From Takakia lepidozioides (taxonomy: Eukaryota; Streptophyta; Takakiopsida; Takakiales; Takakiaceae): 60,000 nt of DNA. A program made the position numbers and the translations under genes. How positions within the stretch are numbered: position 1 is the first letter of the stretch; each line of letters starts with the position of its first letter. The DNA lies in NCBI GenBank assembly GCA_030704615.1, contig CM060734.1, positions 16,370,001 to 16,430,000 of the forward strand. The letters are read 5' to 3'. Below, in pieces: positions 33,337 through 45,143 of this stretch. The notes beneath the pieces were generated by a model. The model did not search any database and had not been told where the DNA came from. It saw only the letters and a list, made by a program, of their open reading frames with translations.

Positions 33337-35085
33337 GGTTTTCTTAACCTCGGAGTTGACCCCTCTGCAGAAAAAGTTAAAAAGAGAGAGGGAAGATACT
33401 TTTTGTCATGTCAAGACAAGGACAGGACCCCCAGGGTCGTTGTCATGAAAGAATAATCAGACATATCAGCCACTTACCAGTGGCACCATCCATCAATCAT
33501 CAAGCTTAGAAAATCCATAATTACATCCATGCACAATAATGTGTTCATGTCAGTATTATTCATAACCCAAAGAGTATGCCACTGATGCTGATTGACCACC
33601 AGTCATGATCATGATACACATTCAGAGGTCTGGGTGGGATGGCGGGTACTTGGCCATATTTTGGCCTTGATGTATTGCGGGTCAAATGGTCATACAGATT
33701 TACTATCCGCAAGCTGTAATCCAAGCATACTTACTCAAACCCCATGGGTGTCATGGAGGGTTTTTTTTCCAAAACAAAAAGAACAAGAAGAACACTTGGA
33801 CATCACAGATTTAAATATCTTGCCCTGCTAGTATTTGTTTAGACTGGTCTGCAGCACAGCTTGCCCCCACAGGGGAGGTGGATATGTCTGGTAAGTTTTC
33901 CAGAATACCCCTATACCTTTATTTCTTGCTACAGCTGAAAATCAAAGTTCGTGACCCAGCAAGGTAAAGATAAAGGACTGCATACACATCATGTGACAGT
34001 ATATAATACTATCAGTACATCCTATTCACATCATTCCACATTTGACCATGTCATTACACCATGTCCAGGGGGTATTTCCACTTGACCACCCTGGCTGCCT
34101 CAAAAACCAGTTACCAGTTATATATTGCTGTCATATTTCATTGTCAGCCGAATATCCACAGGCATAATCTTCACCATACCCTGCCCTAAGCATCTAGCTG
34201 ACAAAGACATCCGGGTTGGAACATAACAGGAGCCAACATGGGTACCCGAATAGCTGCAACAAACAATTCCTTGCAGCCTCTCAAATTGTTTCCAACTACC
34301 ATAAGGTAAGCAAAGCAAACTAGGGCCTGGAAAATAGATGTGTGTCTCTCACACAAGCCATCATAAACCCGGCTGTCACAACAAAGTAGAGGTCTTCCAT
34401 TGGCTGGGCCGAAAATAGCCCATCGTAGAAAGCATTACACTTGTTCTTCAAAAATAAATGAAGGAAAGAGGTAGGAAGAAAAACCATAGAGTAGTTTAGT
34501 TTTTCAACATTTTAAGATACATCAGAATATTAAGTGGAAGCCCTCACCTGTGTCCGTCCCAAAAACAACCACAACGCATTGTGAGTTAGTGAGGATGCAC
34601 GAGGTGAGTAGCAGGCTTCCACACTTGCTATCGAGTTCAAATACACTTCAATCTAAGCACAAAGAATGCCAAAGAAAGCAGGGAAGCAAAACAAACAGAA
34701 AAAAGAACCTTTTTTACTGTTTGGGGGAGAGTCGTCATCTCTCCACAAGCCTAACCGTGCAGGGAGGACTCCGCCAGCACCACAGCACTGCTACCTTAAC
34801 CAAAGCAAAGTCTTGCCAAGCACAAGAAAAAAGAGCTTGATCTCAAAAGGTAGGGTTTATAAAGGGAGGGAGAGAGACTTCCTTGTTCTTTTGAGCGGAA
34901 ACAAAAGGGACAGAACCTGCCTCTGTCAGGGGCTGACGTTGGTAGTAAGACTTACCTTCATATATAGAATTAATCTGGGTTTTCCAGATATCCTCTAGAA
35001 ATCCCTTCACACAAACTGCTGTGTGTGATTTGCCCAATAACTAGGCCTCAGGAGGGCCTGGGCTTTTGGCTCAGCCTTGAGACTT

Positions 35086-35514
35086 TCAAAGTTGGTAAAC
35101 AGAGGTACAGGCACAATTCCCTTGATAGATTTGAAAGAGAGCGTCTCTTTGGTGAGAGAACCCCGGACAGTGTATTAGAAAATGAGTACTGTCTTCAGAT
35201 TGCCCACACAACGGGCAATTGCACTCTCCCTTTCCTCTTTGCTTCTGTCTGCTGTTCAAAGGTAGGCTTCCTGCTCTGAGTTTAAATTTCAGTCTAGTGC
35301 CGAGAGTGGGTAGACCCTTGAGGTCATCCAAGATGTCCTCCCCCATGTCACTGACTGGAAACAAGTTCAGGGAAGTTTTCTGCCTAACTTCATTTTCATC
35401 AGACAATCTCATGGCAACAGACATGGCTTTGGACACTACAGCCTCTAAGTCAGATTTATCAACCCATATTGCAGATCCGTACTCCAAGGCAGGTCTAATA
35501 ATGCGACAAATCAT
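35086..35514 (-). pseudogene. LINE-type RT C-terminus, array unit 7
   Basis: Identical in translation to the unit 1 copy. This unit shares the T variant at 36778 with unit 8. Confidence 0.8.
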
Positions 35515-37263
35515 GGTTTTCTTAACCTCGGAGTTGACCCCTCTGCAGAAAAAGTTAAAAAGAGAGAGGGAAGATACTTTTTGTCATGTCAAGACAAGGA
35601 CAGGACCCCCAGGGTCGTTGTCATGAAAGAATAATCAGACATATCAGCCACTTACCAGTGGCACCATCCATCAATCATCAAGCTTAGAAAATCCATAATT
35701 ACATCCATGCACAATAATGTGTTCATGTCAGTATTATTCATAACCCAAAGAGTATGCCACTGATGCTGATTGACCACCAGTCATGATCATGATACACATT
35801 CAGAGGTCTGGGTGGGATGGCGGGTACTTGGCCATATTTTGGCCTTGATGTATTGCGGGTCAAATGGTCATACAGATTTACTATCCGCAAGCTGTAATCC
35901 AAGCATACTTACTCAAACCCCATGGGTGTCATGGAGGGTTTTTTTTCCAAAACAAAAAGAACAAGAAGAACACTTGGACATCACAGATTTAAATATCTTG
36001 CCCTGCTAGTATTTGTTTAGACTGGTCTGCAGCACAGCTTGCCCCCACAGGGGAGGTGGATATGTCTGGTAAGTTTTCCAGAATACCCCTATACCTTTAT
36101 TTCTTGCTACAGCTGAAAATCAAAGTTCGTGACCCAGCAAGGTAAAGATAAAGGACTGCATACACATCATGTGACAGTATATAATACTATCAGTACATCC
36201 TATTCACATCATTCCACATTTGACCATGTCATTACACCATGTCCAGGGGGTATTTCCACTTGACCACCCTGGCTGCCTCAAAAACCAGTTACCAGTTATA
36301 TATTGCTGTCATATTTCATTGTCAGCCGAATATCCACAGGCATAATCTTCACCATACCCTGCCCTAAGCATCTAGCTGACAAAGACATCCGGGTTGGAAC
36401 ATAACAGGAGCCAACATGGGTACCCGAATAGCTGCAACAAACAATTCCTTGCAGCCTCTCAAATTGTTTCCAACTACCATAAGGTAAGCAAAGCAAACTA
36501 GGGCCTGGAAAATAGATGTGTGTCTCTCACACAAGCCATCATAAACCCGGCTGTCACAACAAAGTAGAGGTCTTCCATTGGCTGGGCCGAAAATAGCCCA
36601 TCGTAGAAAGCATTACACTTGTTCTTCAAAAATAAATGAAGGAAAGAGGTAGGAAGAAAAACCATAGAGTAGTTTAGTTTTTCAACATTTTAAGATACAT
36701 CAGAATATTAAGTGGAAGCCCTCACCTGTGTCCGTCCCAAAAACAACCACAACGCATTGTGAGTTAGTGAGGATGCATGAGGTGAGTAGCAGGCTTCCAC
36801 ACTTGCTATCGAGTTCAAATACACTTCAATCTAAGCACAAAGAATGCCAAAGAAAGCAGGGAAGCAAAACAAACAGAAAAAAGAACCTTTTTTACTGTTT
36901 GGGGGAGAGTCGTCATCTCTCCACAAGCCTAACCGTGCAGGGAGGACTCCGCCAGCACCACAGCACTGCTACCTTAACCAAAGCAAAGTCTTGCCAAGCA
37001 CAAGAAAAAAGAGCTTGATCTCAAAAGGTAGGGTTTATAAAGGGAGGGAGAGAGACTTCCTTGTTCTTTTGAGCGGAAACAAAAGGGACAGAACCTGCCT
37101 CTGTCAGGGGCTGACGTTGGTAGTAAGACTTACCTTCATATATAGAATTAATCTGGGTTTTCCAGATATCCTCTAGAAATCCCTTCACACAAACTGCTGT
37201 GTGTGATTTGCCCAATAACTAGGCCTCAGGAGGGCCTGGGCTTTTGGCTCAGCCTTGAGACTT

Positions 37264-37692
37264 TCAAAGTTGGTAAACAGAGGTACAGGCACAATTCCCT
37301 TGATAGATTTGAAAGAGAGCGTCTCTTTGGTGAGAGAACCCCGGACAGTGTATTAGAAAATGAGTACTGTCTTCAGATTGCCCACACAACGGGCAATTGC
37401 ACTCTCCCTTTCCTCTTTGCTTCTGTCTGCTGTTCAAAGGTAGGCTTCCTGCTCTGAGTTTAAATTTCAGTCTAGTGCCGAGAGTGGGTAGACCCTTGAG
37501 GTCATCCAAGATGTCCTCCCCCATGTCACTGACTGGAAACAAGTTCAGGGAAGTTTTCTGCCTAACTTCATTTTCATCAGACAATCTCATGGCAACAGAC
37601 ATGGCTTTGGACACTACAGCCTCTAAGTCAGATTTATCAACCCATATTGCAGATCCGTACTCCAAGGCAGGTCTAATAATGCGACAAATCAT
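37264..37692 (-). pseudogene. LINE-type RT C-terminus, array unit 8
   Basis: Identical in translation to the unit 1 copy. The unit has two single-base deletions elsewhere (near 38808 and 39185). Confidence 0.8.
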
Positions 37693-39243
37693 GGTTTTCT
37701 TAACCTCGGAGTTGACCCCTCTGCAGAAAAAGTTAAAAAGAGAGAGGGAAGATACTTTTTGTCATGTCAAGACAAGGACAGGACCCCCAGGGTCGTTGTC
37801 ATGAAAGAATAATCAGACATATCAGCCACTTACCAGTGGCACCATCCATCAATCATCAAGCTTAGAAAATCCATAATTACATCCATGCACAATAATGTGT
37901 TCATGTCAGTATTATTCATAACCCAAAGAGTATGCCACTGATGCTGATTGACCACCAGTCATGATCATGATACACATTCAGAGGTCTGGGTGGGATGGCG
38001 GGTACTTGGCCATATTTTGGCCTTGATGTATTGCGGGTCAAATGGTCATACAGATTTACTATCCGCAAGCTGTAATCCAAGCATACTTACTCAAACCCCA
38101 TGGGTGTCATGGAGGGTTTTTTTTCCAAAACAAAAAGAACAAGAAGAACACTTGGACATCACAGATTTAAATATCTTGCCCTGCTAGTATTTGTTTAGAC
38201 TGGTCTGCAGCACAGCTTGCCCCCACAGGGGAGGTGGATATGTCTGGTAAGTTTTCCAGAATACCCCTATACCTTTATTTCTTGCTACAGCTGAAAATCA
38301 AAGTTCGTGACCCAGCAAGGTAAAGATAAAGGACTGCATACACATCATGTGACAGTATATAATACTATCAGTACATCCTATTCACATCATTCCACATTTG
38401 ACCATGTCATTACACCATGTCCAGGGGGTATTTCCACTTGACCACCCTGGCTGCCTCAAAAACCAGTTACCAGTTATATATTGCTGTCATATTTCATTGT
38501 CAGCCGAATATCCACAGGCATAATCTTCACCATACCCTGCCCTAAGCATCTAGCTGACAAAGACATCCGGGTTGGAACATAACAGGAGCCAACATGGGTA
38601 CCCGAATAGCTGCAACAAACAATTCCTTGCAGCCTCTCAAATTGTTTCCAACTACCATAAGGTAAGCAAAGCAAACTAGGGCCTGGAAAATAGATGTGTG
38701 TCTCTCACACAAGCCATCATAAACCCGGCTGTCACAACAAAGTAGAGGTCTTCCATTGGCTGGGCCGAAAATAGCCCATCGTAGAAAGCATTACACTTGT
38801 TCTTCAAAATAAATGAAGGAAAGAGGTAGGAAGAAAAACCATAGAGTAGTTTAGTTTTTCAACATTTTAAGATACATCAGAATATTAAGTGGAAGCCCTC
38901 ACCTGTGTCCGTCCCAAAAACAACCACAACGCATTGTGAGTTAGTGAGGATGCATGAGGTGAGTAGCAGGCTTCCACACTTGCTATCGAGTTCAAATACA
39001 CTTCAATCTAAGCACAAAGAATGCCAAAGAAAGCAGGGAAGCAAAACAAACAGAAAAAAGAACCTTTTTTACTGTTTGGGGGAGAGTCGTCATCTCTCCA
39101 CAAGCCTAACCGTGCAGGGAGGACTCCGCCAGCACCACAGCACTGCTACCTTAACCAAAGCAAAGTCTTGCCAAGCACAAGAAAAAGAGCTTGATCTCAA
39201 AAGGTAGGGTTTATAAAGGGAGGGAGAGAGACTTCCTTGTTCT

Positions 39244-40057
39244 ACCAAGACGCCGCCATTCATCAAAGATCCAGAGGAGGGCTCCTAAAGAAACGTCATA
39301 ACATGCAGGTGGTACCTCCGCCATCACTGCCGTGGTTCCCTTGTGCAGCAAAAAAACAGACAACAGAGATAGTGAATCTTCCCTCATCTCTTAGCCACCG
39401 CCATCGCCTTAAAGAGCCCGCCTAGGCGGCGCTCACAGGAGCCATAAACACTCAAGGATTGGCAGCTCAAGGTATCTGCAGCACGAGCACCATCGCTCCT
39501 CCCAAGCCGCCATCGCGCGCGCTCTTGCAGCGCAAAAAGAAAGACATTAGGGTTGCGCAGGGTTTTCCCCTGTCTGGCCCGTCATTTATCCTGCTCAGGA
39601 TGAAAAACATCCGCCAGCCTATACGTCCGACGGACGTTGTCCGTTTCTCATTCGCGGAAGATGAAAGACATCGTGCGTTCATCCTGTCTTGAACTCGACA
39701 GATGCAGTCCGCTTTTCATCTAGGTTAGATGAAAAACATCGGGGGGTTTTTTTTTTTCTTTAAACTTTTTTATACTTGTCTTGCCCCGTATTTAGGTCTT
39801 GTCAGATGAAGTCATTTTTTCATCCAGGTTGGATTGAAAAAACTGACGGGAGTTTTGCAATCAGTATATTCCGGTTTGATGTTCGGATGAAGCAAAAAAC
39901 CTCACAGGTATTTAGAGAAGAAATGTTTCACTAGGAAAAAAATGTAATTTTGGATGAAAAACATCCAAAATTCCCTGTAACCTAATTTTTTCAATTTTTT
40001 CACAAATGGAAGTCGGGACAACAATTCCATAAACCTAGTTTCCAGAGGGAGAGAGTG
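39244..40057 (-). other. Single-copy spacer with TTTTTCATCC/GGATGAAAAA motifs
   Basis: This region borders the upstream side of the array. A 27-codon ORF at 39433-39513 on the - strand (MAAWEERWCSCCRYLELP) follows a leader-like ACCCTAATG sequence; it is too short to call a gene. From 39590 to 39990 there are at least six copies of a TTCATCC or GGATGAA motif, several as close inverted pairs around CATC, as in the start of the long repeats. Confidence 0.45.
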
Positions 40058-40185
40058 GGAGAGAGAGAGAGGGCAACAAAGAAAAACAAAAAGGTGGGGG
40101 GGGGGGGGGGAGTGACTGAGCAGCTGCTACTCAGTCACTCCCACCCCCACCTTCCTCTTTTTCTTTTTGTTTCCTGATCTCTCCC
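40058..40185. repeat. Foldback hairpin
   Basis: GGGAGTGACTGAG (40108-40120) pairs with CTCAGTCACTCCC (40130-40142) across a nine-base loop. The pairing extends loosely outward through GGTGGGG/CCCCACC, a purine arm with GGCAACAAAG, and its pyrimidine counterpart. It sits directly before the third long repeat, as does the related hairpin near 13891. Confidence 0.7.
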
Positions 40186-40212
40186 TCTCACTCCCTCTAT
40201 CTGTCCCTCTCT

Positions 40213-41949
40213 CTCCCTCTCTCCCTCTCCCTCTATAACTCTTGGGATTTCATCTGGCCTTAACCTTTTGAGGTTATTTAGTTTTTCATCCCAGCCTTTT
40301 TCATCCAAATCTGGATGAATTTATTATAGGGTGATGAAACTTAATGTACAAAAAGCTGGATTTACCATCTATTTCTTTCATCTAAACTAGATAATCTACA
40401 TAAATAATGGTTACCTATTATAAAATCCAAGAGAATAATAAAACTACCATCATAAATGATGGCAGTTATTAAACCTAAGCCTATACCATAACCCTAAAAG
40501 ATACATTTCTATGGGATGTCGTCCATTGACAAAGTGCCTCTCTTGGTAAAATGTGATTTTTCATCCACCCTGGATGAAAAATCGGGAAGTTTTGCCCTGA
40601 GCAGGCCGACACACTTCACAGCACTGAACTCGTGCTTCAGTGAACTTTGATGATGCGCCGTATAAACCTGCTCCCCTGCTGCTACATGGTACTCGTGATG
40701 GCTGGCTCTTGGGATGCGCATTGGTGGTTAAACAGATTCTTCTCTGGCAGACGACAAAGCGGTGATCGCTTTGATCAGAAACTCATGGTTCTTTATTTTG
40801 CAGCGACGCTTTTACTCCTTGTTGGGAAGTACTCTATCCCTATTTATCTACAGATTACATGTTGCTCTCTCTTTGTGTATGAGCCATTCTCTATCTGTGA
40901 ACGCTTCTACTCTGATTGCGTTCTGTTGGAGACGATCTGTTGGACGCCATGGCGCAGGGCATACCACAAACACTCAAGGTTTTTTGAGTTTACCATTGCT
41001 TGAATTGTGATCTGTACTTGCTTTAGAATTCAACACTGACATGGATAGCAACTGTGAAGACCTGCCATTTACATGCTGCATCCTCACTAACACACATCGC
41101 TATGTGGTGGTTTTTGGGACGGGCACAGGTGGGGGTCTTCACTTGTCTTGATTTCTTGAAAGCTTGGAGCTCCTGTTCTTGCAAATGTGGATTCTGATGT
41201 TGCCTATGCTGCTGATGCCATCTACTGTTTCAAACTGCCACCATGCCGCTTCAGACCTGCTCCAAGATGGCTCCAATGAGGATATGCTTCTTTCCTTACC
41301 CCTGTTTCTGGTTTTTTACAACCACATTTGCATGTGTAGGAGTTAAGCTATGAAGGATACAAGGATACAAAATAGCAGTTATTACTCTGACTACCTTGAT
41401 ACTTGGCTCTGAAATGAAACTTCTTGGTATGACTCTGATGGATCAAAAGGATAGGCTTTGATAGATAACACACATTCTTCAAGGCCCTCATATCATTTTG
41501 GTTTCATGGCTTGATAACAAACAGGGGTTTCTGAGCTGCTCTTTCACCTTGGCAAAACTATTTTATGAGGCCTTAAAATACCAGGCCTATACCTGCTTAA
41601 GGGGGCTCTACCCTTTTGTTTCTTCTTCCTTTTTAAGAATCTTGCTTATATCTTGGTTCTAAAACATCATCTTCAAACCAAACTTGCAATCTGGTTTTTG
41701 AAATAAGTTTGAAATGAATTTTTGAGATGATGATGCATACTATGGTGCTTTCATGATATGAATGACCTGAAATCCCACCCTCCCGCCCTGTTTTTTCAGA
41801 GACCCTGAAATGTAATGGGGTATTCAAATGAGATTGTCAACATGAAAGGGAATGTTAGATGGTGCCCTGTAAAGGGCTGTTTTGTCTTTCAATGACAATG
41901 ACCTTAGCGGTCTTGTCCATGTCTTGACATGACATGTATATCTTCCCTC
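40213..41949 (+). repeat. Long repeat, third and diverged copy
   Basis: Homologous to 13977-15721 throughout, with scattered substitutions and small indels (for example a short deletion near 41583). The TATA motif has decayed to TATAACT at 40234. It is followed, in the same sense, by a LINE RT C-terminus, reproducing in the + orientation the order found in each - strand array unit. Confidence 0.88.
40744..41279 (+). pseudogene. Three-exon ORF in the third long repeat
   Basis: Exons are 40744-40978, 41027-41128 and 41170-41279, with the same phase-1 introns as the other copies. The start ATG is CTG here, but exon 3 stays open for 35 codons (PVLANVDSDVAYAADAIYCF...), where the other copies stop after 12. 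The ancestral protein was therefore probably about 145-150 residues. Loss of the ATG makes this copy doubtful unless another start is used. Confidence 0.5.
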
Positions 41950-42719
41950 TCTTTTGTGCTGCTCACAAAAAAAAAAAAACCCACAGAGGGAAAGAGGGGG
42001 TAGAAAAAGTTAATAAGAGAGAGGGAGAGAGAGGGAGAGAGAAGGAGAGGGAGAGAGGGGGCAACAATGAAAAAAAATGGGTTGGGGGGGGGAGGGAGGT
42101 CAGATGGTGGGGTCAGCTGCAGCATATGTCCAACACCAGATATCCTAAGTTAATCGACTCTATATCTTGGAAACAGGACCGCCCACCGACCTATCAAACA
42201 GGCTAAGTCCTGGCAGAAGACAGTAGAAGAGATTCTCAAGGATCTGGACCTGGAACCACAAGTCTTCACCCTGCTGGATAAATCTGACTTAGAGGCTATA
42301 ATGTCCAATCATGTCTGTTGCCATGAGATTGTCTGATGAAAATGAAGTTAGGCAAAAAACTTCCCTGAACTTGTTTCCAGTCAGTGACATGGGGGAGGAC
42401 ATCTTGGATGACCTCAAGGGTCTACCCACTCTCGGCACTAGACTGAAATTTAAACTCAGAGCAGGAAGCCTACCTTTGAACAGCAGACAGAAGCAGAGAG
42501 GAAAGGGAGAGTGCAATTGCCCGTTGTGTGGGCAATCTGAAGACAGTACTCATTTTCTAATACACTGTCCGGGGTTCTCTCACCAAAGAGACGCTCTCTT
42601 TCAAATCTATCAAGGGAATTGTGCATGTACCTCTGTTTACCAACTTTGAAAGTCTCAAGGCTGAGCCAAAAGCCCAGGCCCTCCTGAGGCCTAGTTATTG
42701 GGCAAATCACACACAACAG
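41950..42719 (+). pseudogene. LINE-type RT C-terminus, + strand copy
   Basis: CT- and GA-rich sequence is followed at 42115 by CAGCTGCAGCATATGTCC and then by RT-tail coding. The 42311-42649 frame is residue-for-residue that of the array units from MSVAMRLSDENEV to the end, including the Cys/His cluster. The upstream part is broken. It is truncated at about 42719, where the array units continue. Confidence 0.75.
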
Positions 42720-42839
42720 ATTGAGACACAGTAGCTGCTGCTCAGTCACTCCCCCCCCCCCACCTTCTTTTCTTTTCTTTGTTGCCCCCTGATGTCTCCC
42801 TCTCACTCCCTCTCTTTGTCCCTCTCTCTCCCTCTCTTC

Positions 42840-43310
42840 TGTGCTGCTCTCTTTTAAGCTCCCGACGAGATAAATTCAAGGTCAGATGGTGGGTTCAGCT
42901 GCAACATATGTCCAACACCAGATATCCTAAGTTAATCGACTCTATATCTTGGAAACAGGACCGCCCTGTCAAACAGGGTAAGCCCTAGGAGAAGAGAGTA
43001 GAAGAGATTCTTAAGGATCTGAATCTGGACCCGCAAGTCTTGACCTTGCTGGATAAACCTGACTTAGAGAGTGTAGTGTCCAAAGCCATGTCTATTACCA
43101 GAAAATTGTCCGATGAAAATGAAGTTAGGAAGAAAACTTCCCTGAACCTGTTTCCAGTCTGTGACATGGGGGAGGACATCATGGATGCGCTCAAGGGTCT
43201 ATCCCACTCTTGGCACCAGACCTAAATTTAAACTCAGGGTAGGAAGACTACCTTTGAACAGTAAACAGAAGCAGAGAGGAAAGGGAGAGTGCAATTTCCC
43301 TGACGTACCT
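42840..43310 (+). pseudogene. Second, diverged LINE RT-tail fragment
   Basis: It repeats the start of the preceding fragment (CAGCTGCAACATATGTCC near 42898) and continues with LDKPDLESVVSKAMSITRKL and KKTSLNLFPVCDMGEDIMDA at 43040-43225. A frameshift near 43200 follows, and the match ends at GGGAGAGTGCAATT (about 43296), before the Cys/His cluster. It is preceded at 42735-42780 by a CTCAGTCACTCC arm like those of the foldback hairpins. Confidence 0.65.
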
Positions 43311-43660
43311 CTACTGTTGCGGCTGCTGGTGCTTGAAGCGAGCTGGCGCGGCGAGCTGCTGTCGCGGCTGCTAGCAGCTGCCAGCGGTGCGGGTCCCCAC
43401 CGCTGTAGGGCGTCTCTCCCCCGCTCACCACGGCTCTCTCTCTCTTCAGCTCGTTAGGTCGCGCCTTTGCGCGGCGTTCCTACCACACAGGGGAGAGAGA
43501 CATCAGCCCGTGCTTAGGGCAAGAAAGCAAGACAGAAAATGAGGGAGGAGGCGGTGCTTACCTTGGGCGTTGGAGCGGCGTTGGGGCAAACTCCTTGGGG
43601 CTTTGCGACCACCTCGGGCTCAGCAGTAGGTGCGTTTCTCCTCCACCCTAAACCCCACTC
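43310..43660 (-). other. Possible - strand exons, gene unidentified
   Basis: Two open stretches have plausible splice sites: one ending ...NAAPTPK then GTAAGC (donor near 43560), and one starting after GTGGTAG near 43470 (ERRAKARPNELKRERA) and ending at GAG/GTACGT near 43311. The join is in phase. No protein family is recognised. They could be upstream exons of the - strand gene at 13.7 kb, separated by the inserted retroelements, or a host gene remnant. Confidence 0.25.
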
Positions 43661-43720
43661 TCTGAACTACCTCTCTCCCAAAGAACAAATGAAAACGAGA
43701 GGGGAAAGAGATGCTTCAAG

Positions 43721-43990
43721 CACTTAGGGAAAAAAAAAGGGCGCGCCTACGCCCCGCCCTTTTTTTGAAATGTAAAAATGATATTTGCGACGGCCGGCCC
43801 TCGTTGCTTGCGACCCCCGGCCCCATAAATTTAAAAAAAAACACGTCGCCCCCCGCCACGGCTGTCCGTCGCCGGGTGCGACCCCTAGGTAAAAAAAAGA
43901 AAAAAACCCGTCGTCAAATGCGACACGAGGGTGTCGCAGGAGGCGACGGCCGGCCTTTCTGGGTTTAGGGTTTAGGGCCTTTTGGATTTC
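43721..43990. repeat. CACTA subterminal repeats, left
   Basis: GCGACGGCCGGC and related modules, then GGGTTTAGGGTTTAGGGCC (two telo-box units) at the inner border near 43970. The inner border is mirrored at 51607-51645 (AAAGGCCCTAAACC), so the two subterminal blocks are inverted relative to each other. Confidence 0.75.
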
Positions 43991-44432
43991 TTAGTTTTTA
44001 TTTTATTTATTTATTTTTTCATATGGTACTGGGTTAGGGTGTTTGCTTTTCTTTATGGTGCTGGGTTTTGGATTGGCGGTTTTGGTTGTGGGTCTTGGGT
44101 TAAAAGGATAAACGGTGTAATTAGGATTCACATACCCAAAATGTGGTTCAATCTGATAATTGCAAAGCCCTGGGTCTCAACAAATTTTTCCATGGTGTGG
44201 GCATCCTGAAGATAGAACGAGAGGAAGGATTTATTGTCTTGGGCTCTAACACCATAGGGATGCTCCGCCTTTGGTTACCAATTTTGAAAGCCCCGAGGCT
44301 GAGGCATAGGTTTTTCTGCCAACGGTTTTTGAGAAATGAAAGTGTTGGTGGTGTGTGTTAATTAGGATGCGATGGTGAGGAAACATCGACCTGTCTCCCT
44401 CGAGGATGGGGAGGTAGTTCCACATATCGATT

Positions 44433-45105
44433 GTGGCCCTAGAGCGACCATTTTTCGTGGCGAGGAGCCACCCATTGCACCTGATCCAATACAGGCTGCC
44501 GGGCACAATCGTAGAAGGGACCGGGGCCAAATTTCAGGCGATGCGGAGGATATTGACACTCCGGGATCGAGTTGGGCGCGCCGCGGGTTGCCCCCTCGCG
44601 GGCCACCCCGTCCAACCACGTCCACCTTTGACCCCCCCCCCCCCCCCCGATAGGATTGAGTGTTGGTGCACTAAGTGTTGGGAACGGATACCGTCGGGTG
44701 GCACCAGACCACCGAGGCGGCGACCGCATGTTGTCGAAAAACATTATAAGAAGAACAAGATTGCGGATGCGGCAAAGGTGAGTGTTTTTCCCACCCCTCT
44801 CATTAACATTCATTTAAGGTACATTTAGGTTTATCTAATAATATAGTATGATTGGTAAGCATACATGAATCAAAATTACGACATAAGTATTGATGCGTCG
44901 TTCACTACACACATTGCAGCCACGACTTGATGCCCAAGCTCGCAATCACATTGCACAGGAGGCATTTCGCGCCGGTCTACTTGCAGAATTTGTGCCAAAG
45001 CATGTGCCCGATGTGACCAGTTGGTTCCCCCAGCAGCACGTAGATGAGATGCATAGGGTCGAGGGGTATCGTAGGTGTCGTAGGCGTTATGGCCTGCGAC
45101 GAGCA

Positions 45106-45143
<38 letters not shown>

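Larger units (their letters stand above)
21822..39243 (-). repeat. Tandem array, eight units of 2,178 bp
   Basis: Units begin at TTTGAGCGG (21822, 24000, 26178, 28356, 30534, 32712, 34890, 37068) and end at CTTGTTCT. The total of 17,422 bp is eight units less two single-base deletions in the last one (near 38808 and 39185). Differences I saw: C for T at 28017 in unit 3; T for C at 36778 in unit 7, shared at 38955 in unit 8. On the - strand each unit reads pyrimidine patch, TTTATAAA, a diverged long-repeat sequence, then a LINE-type RT C-terminus. No unit has an intact long gene, and the + strand ORFs repeated in every unit look like shadows. Confidence 0.95.

Noticed and set aside
21822-39243. 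Repeated + strand ORFs in every array unit (for example 79, 96, 110 and 135 codons)
   Set aside because: Their periodic recurrence only reflects the tandem repeat. They overlap the better-supported - strand LINE fragment and exon block and resemble no family.
21822-39243. CRISPR array
   Set aside because: Units of 2.2 kb with no short repeat-spacer pattern, in a plant genome.
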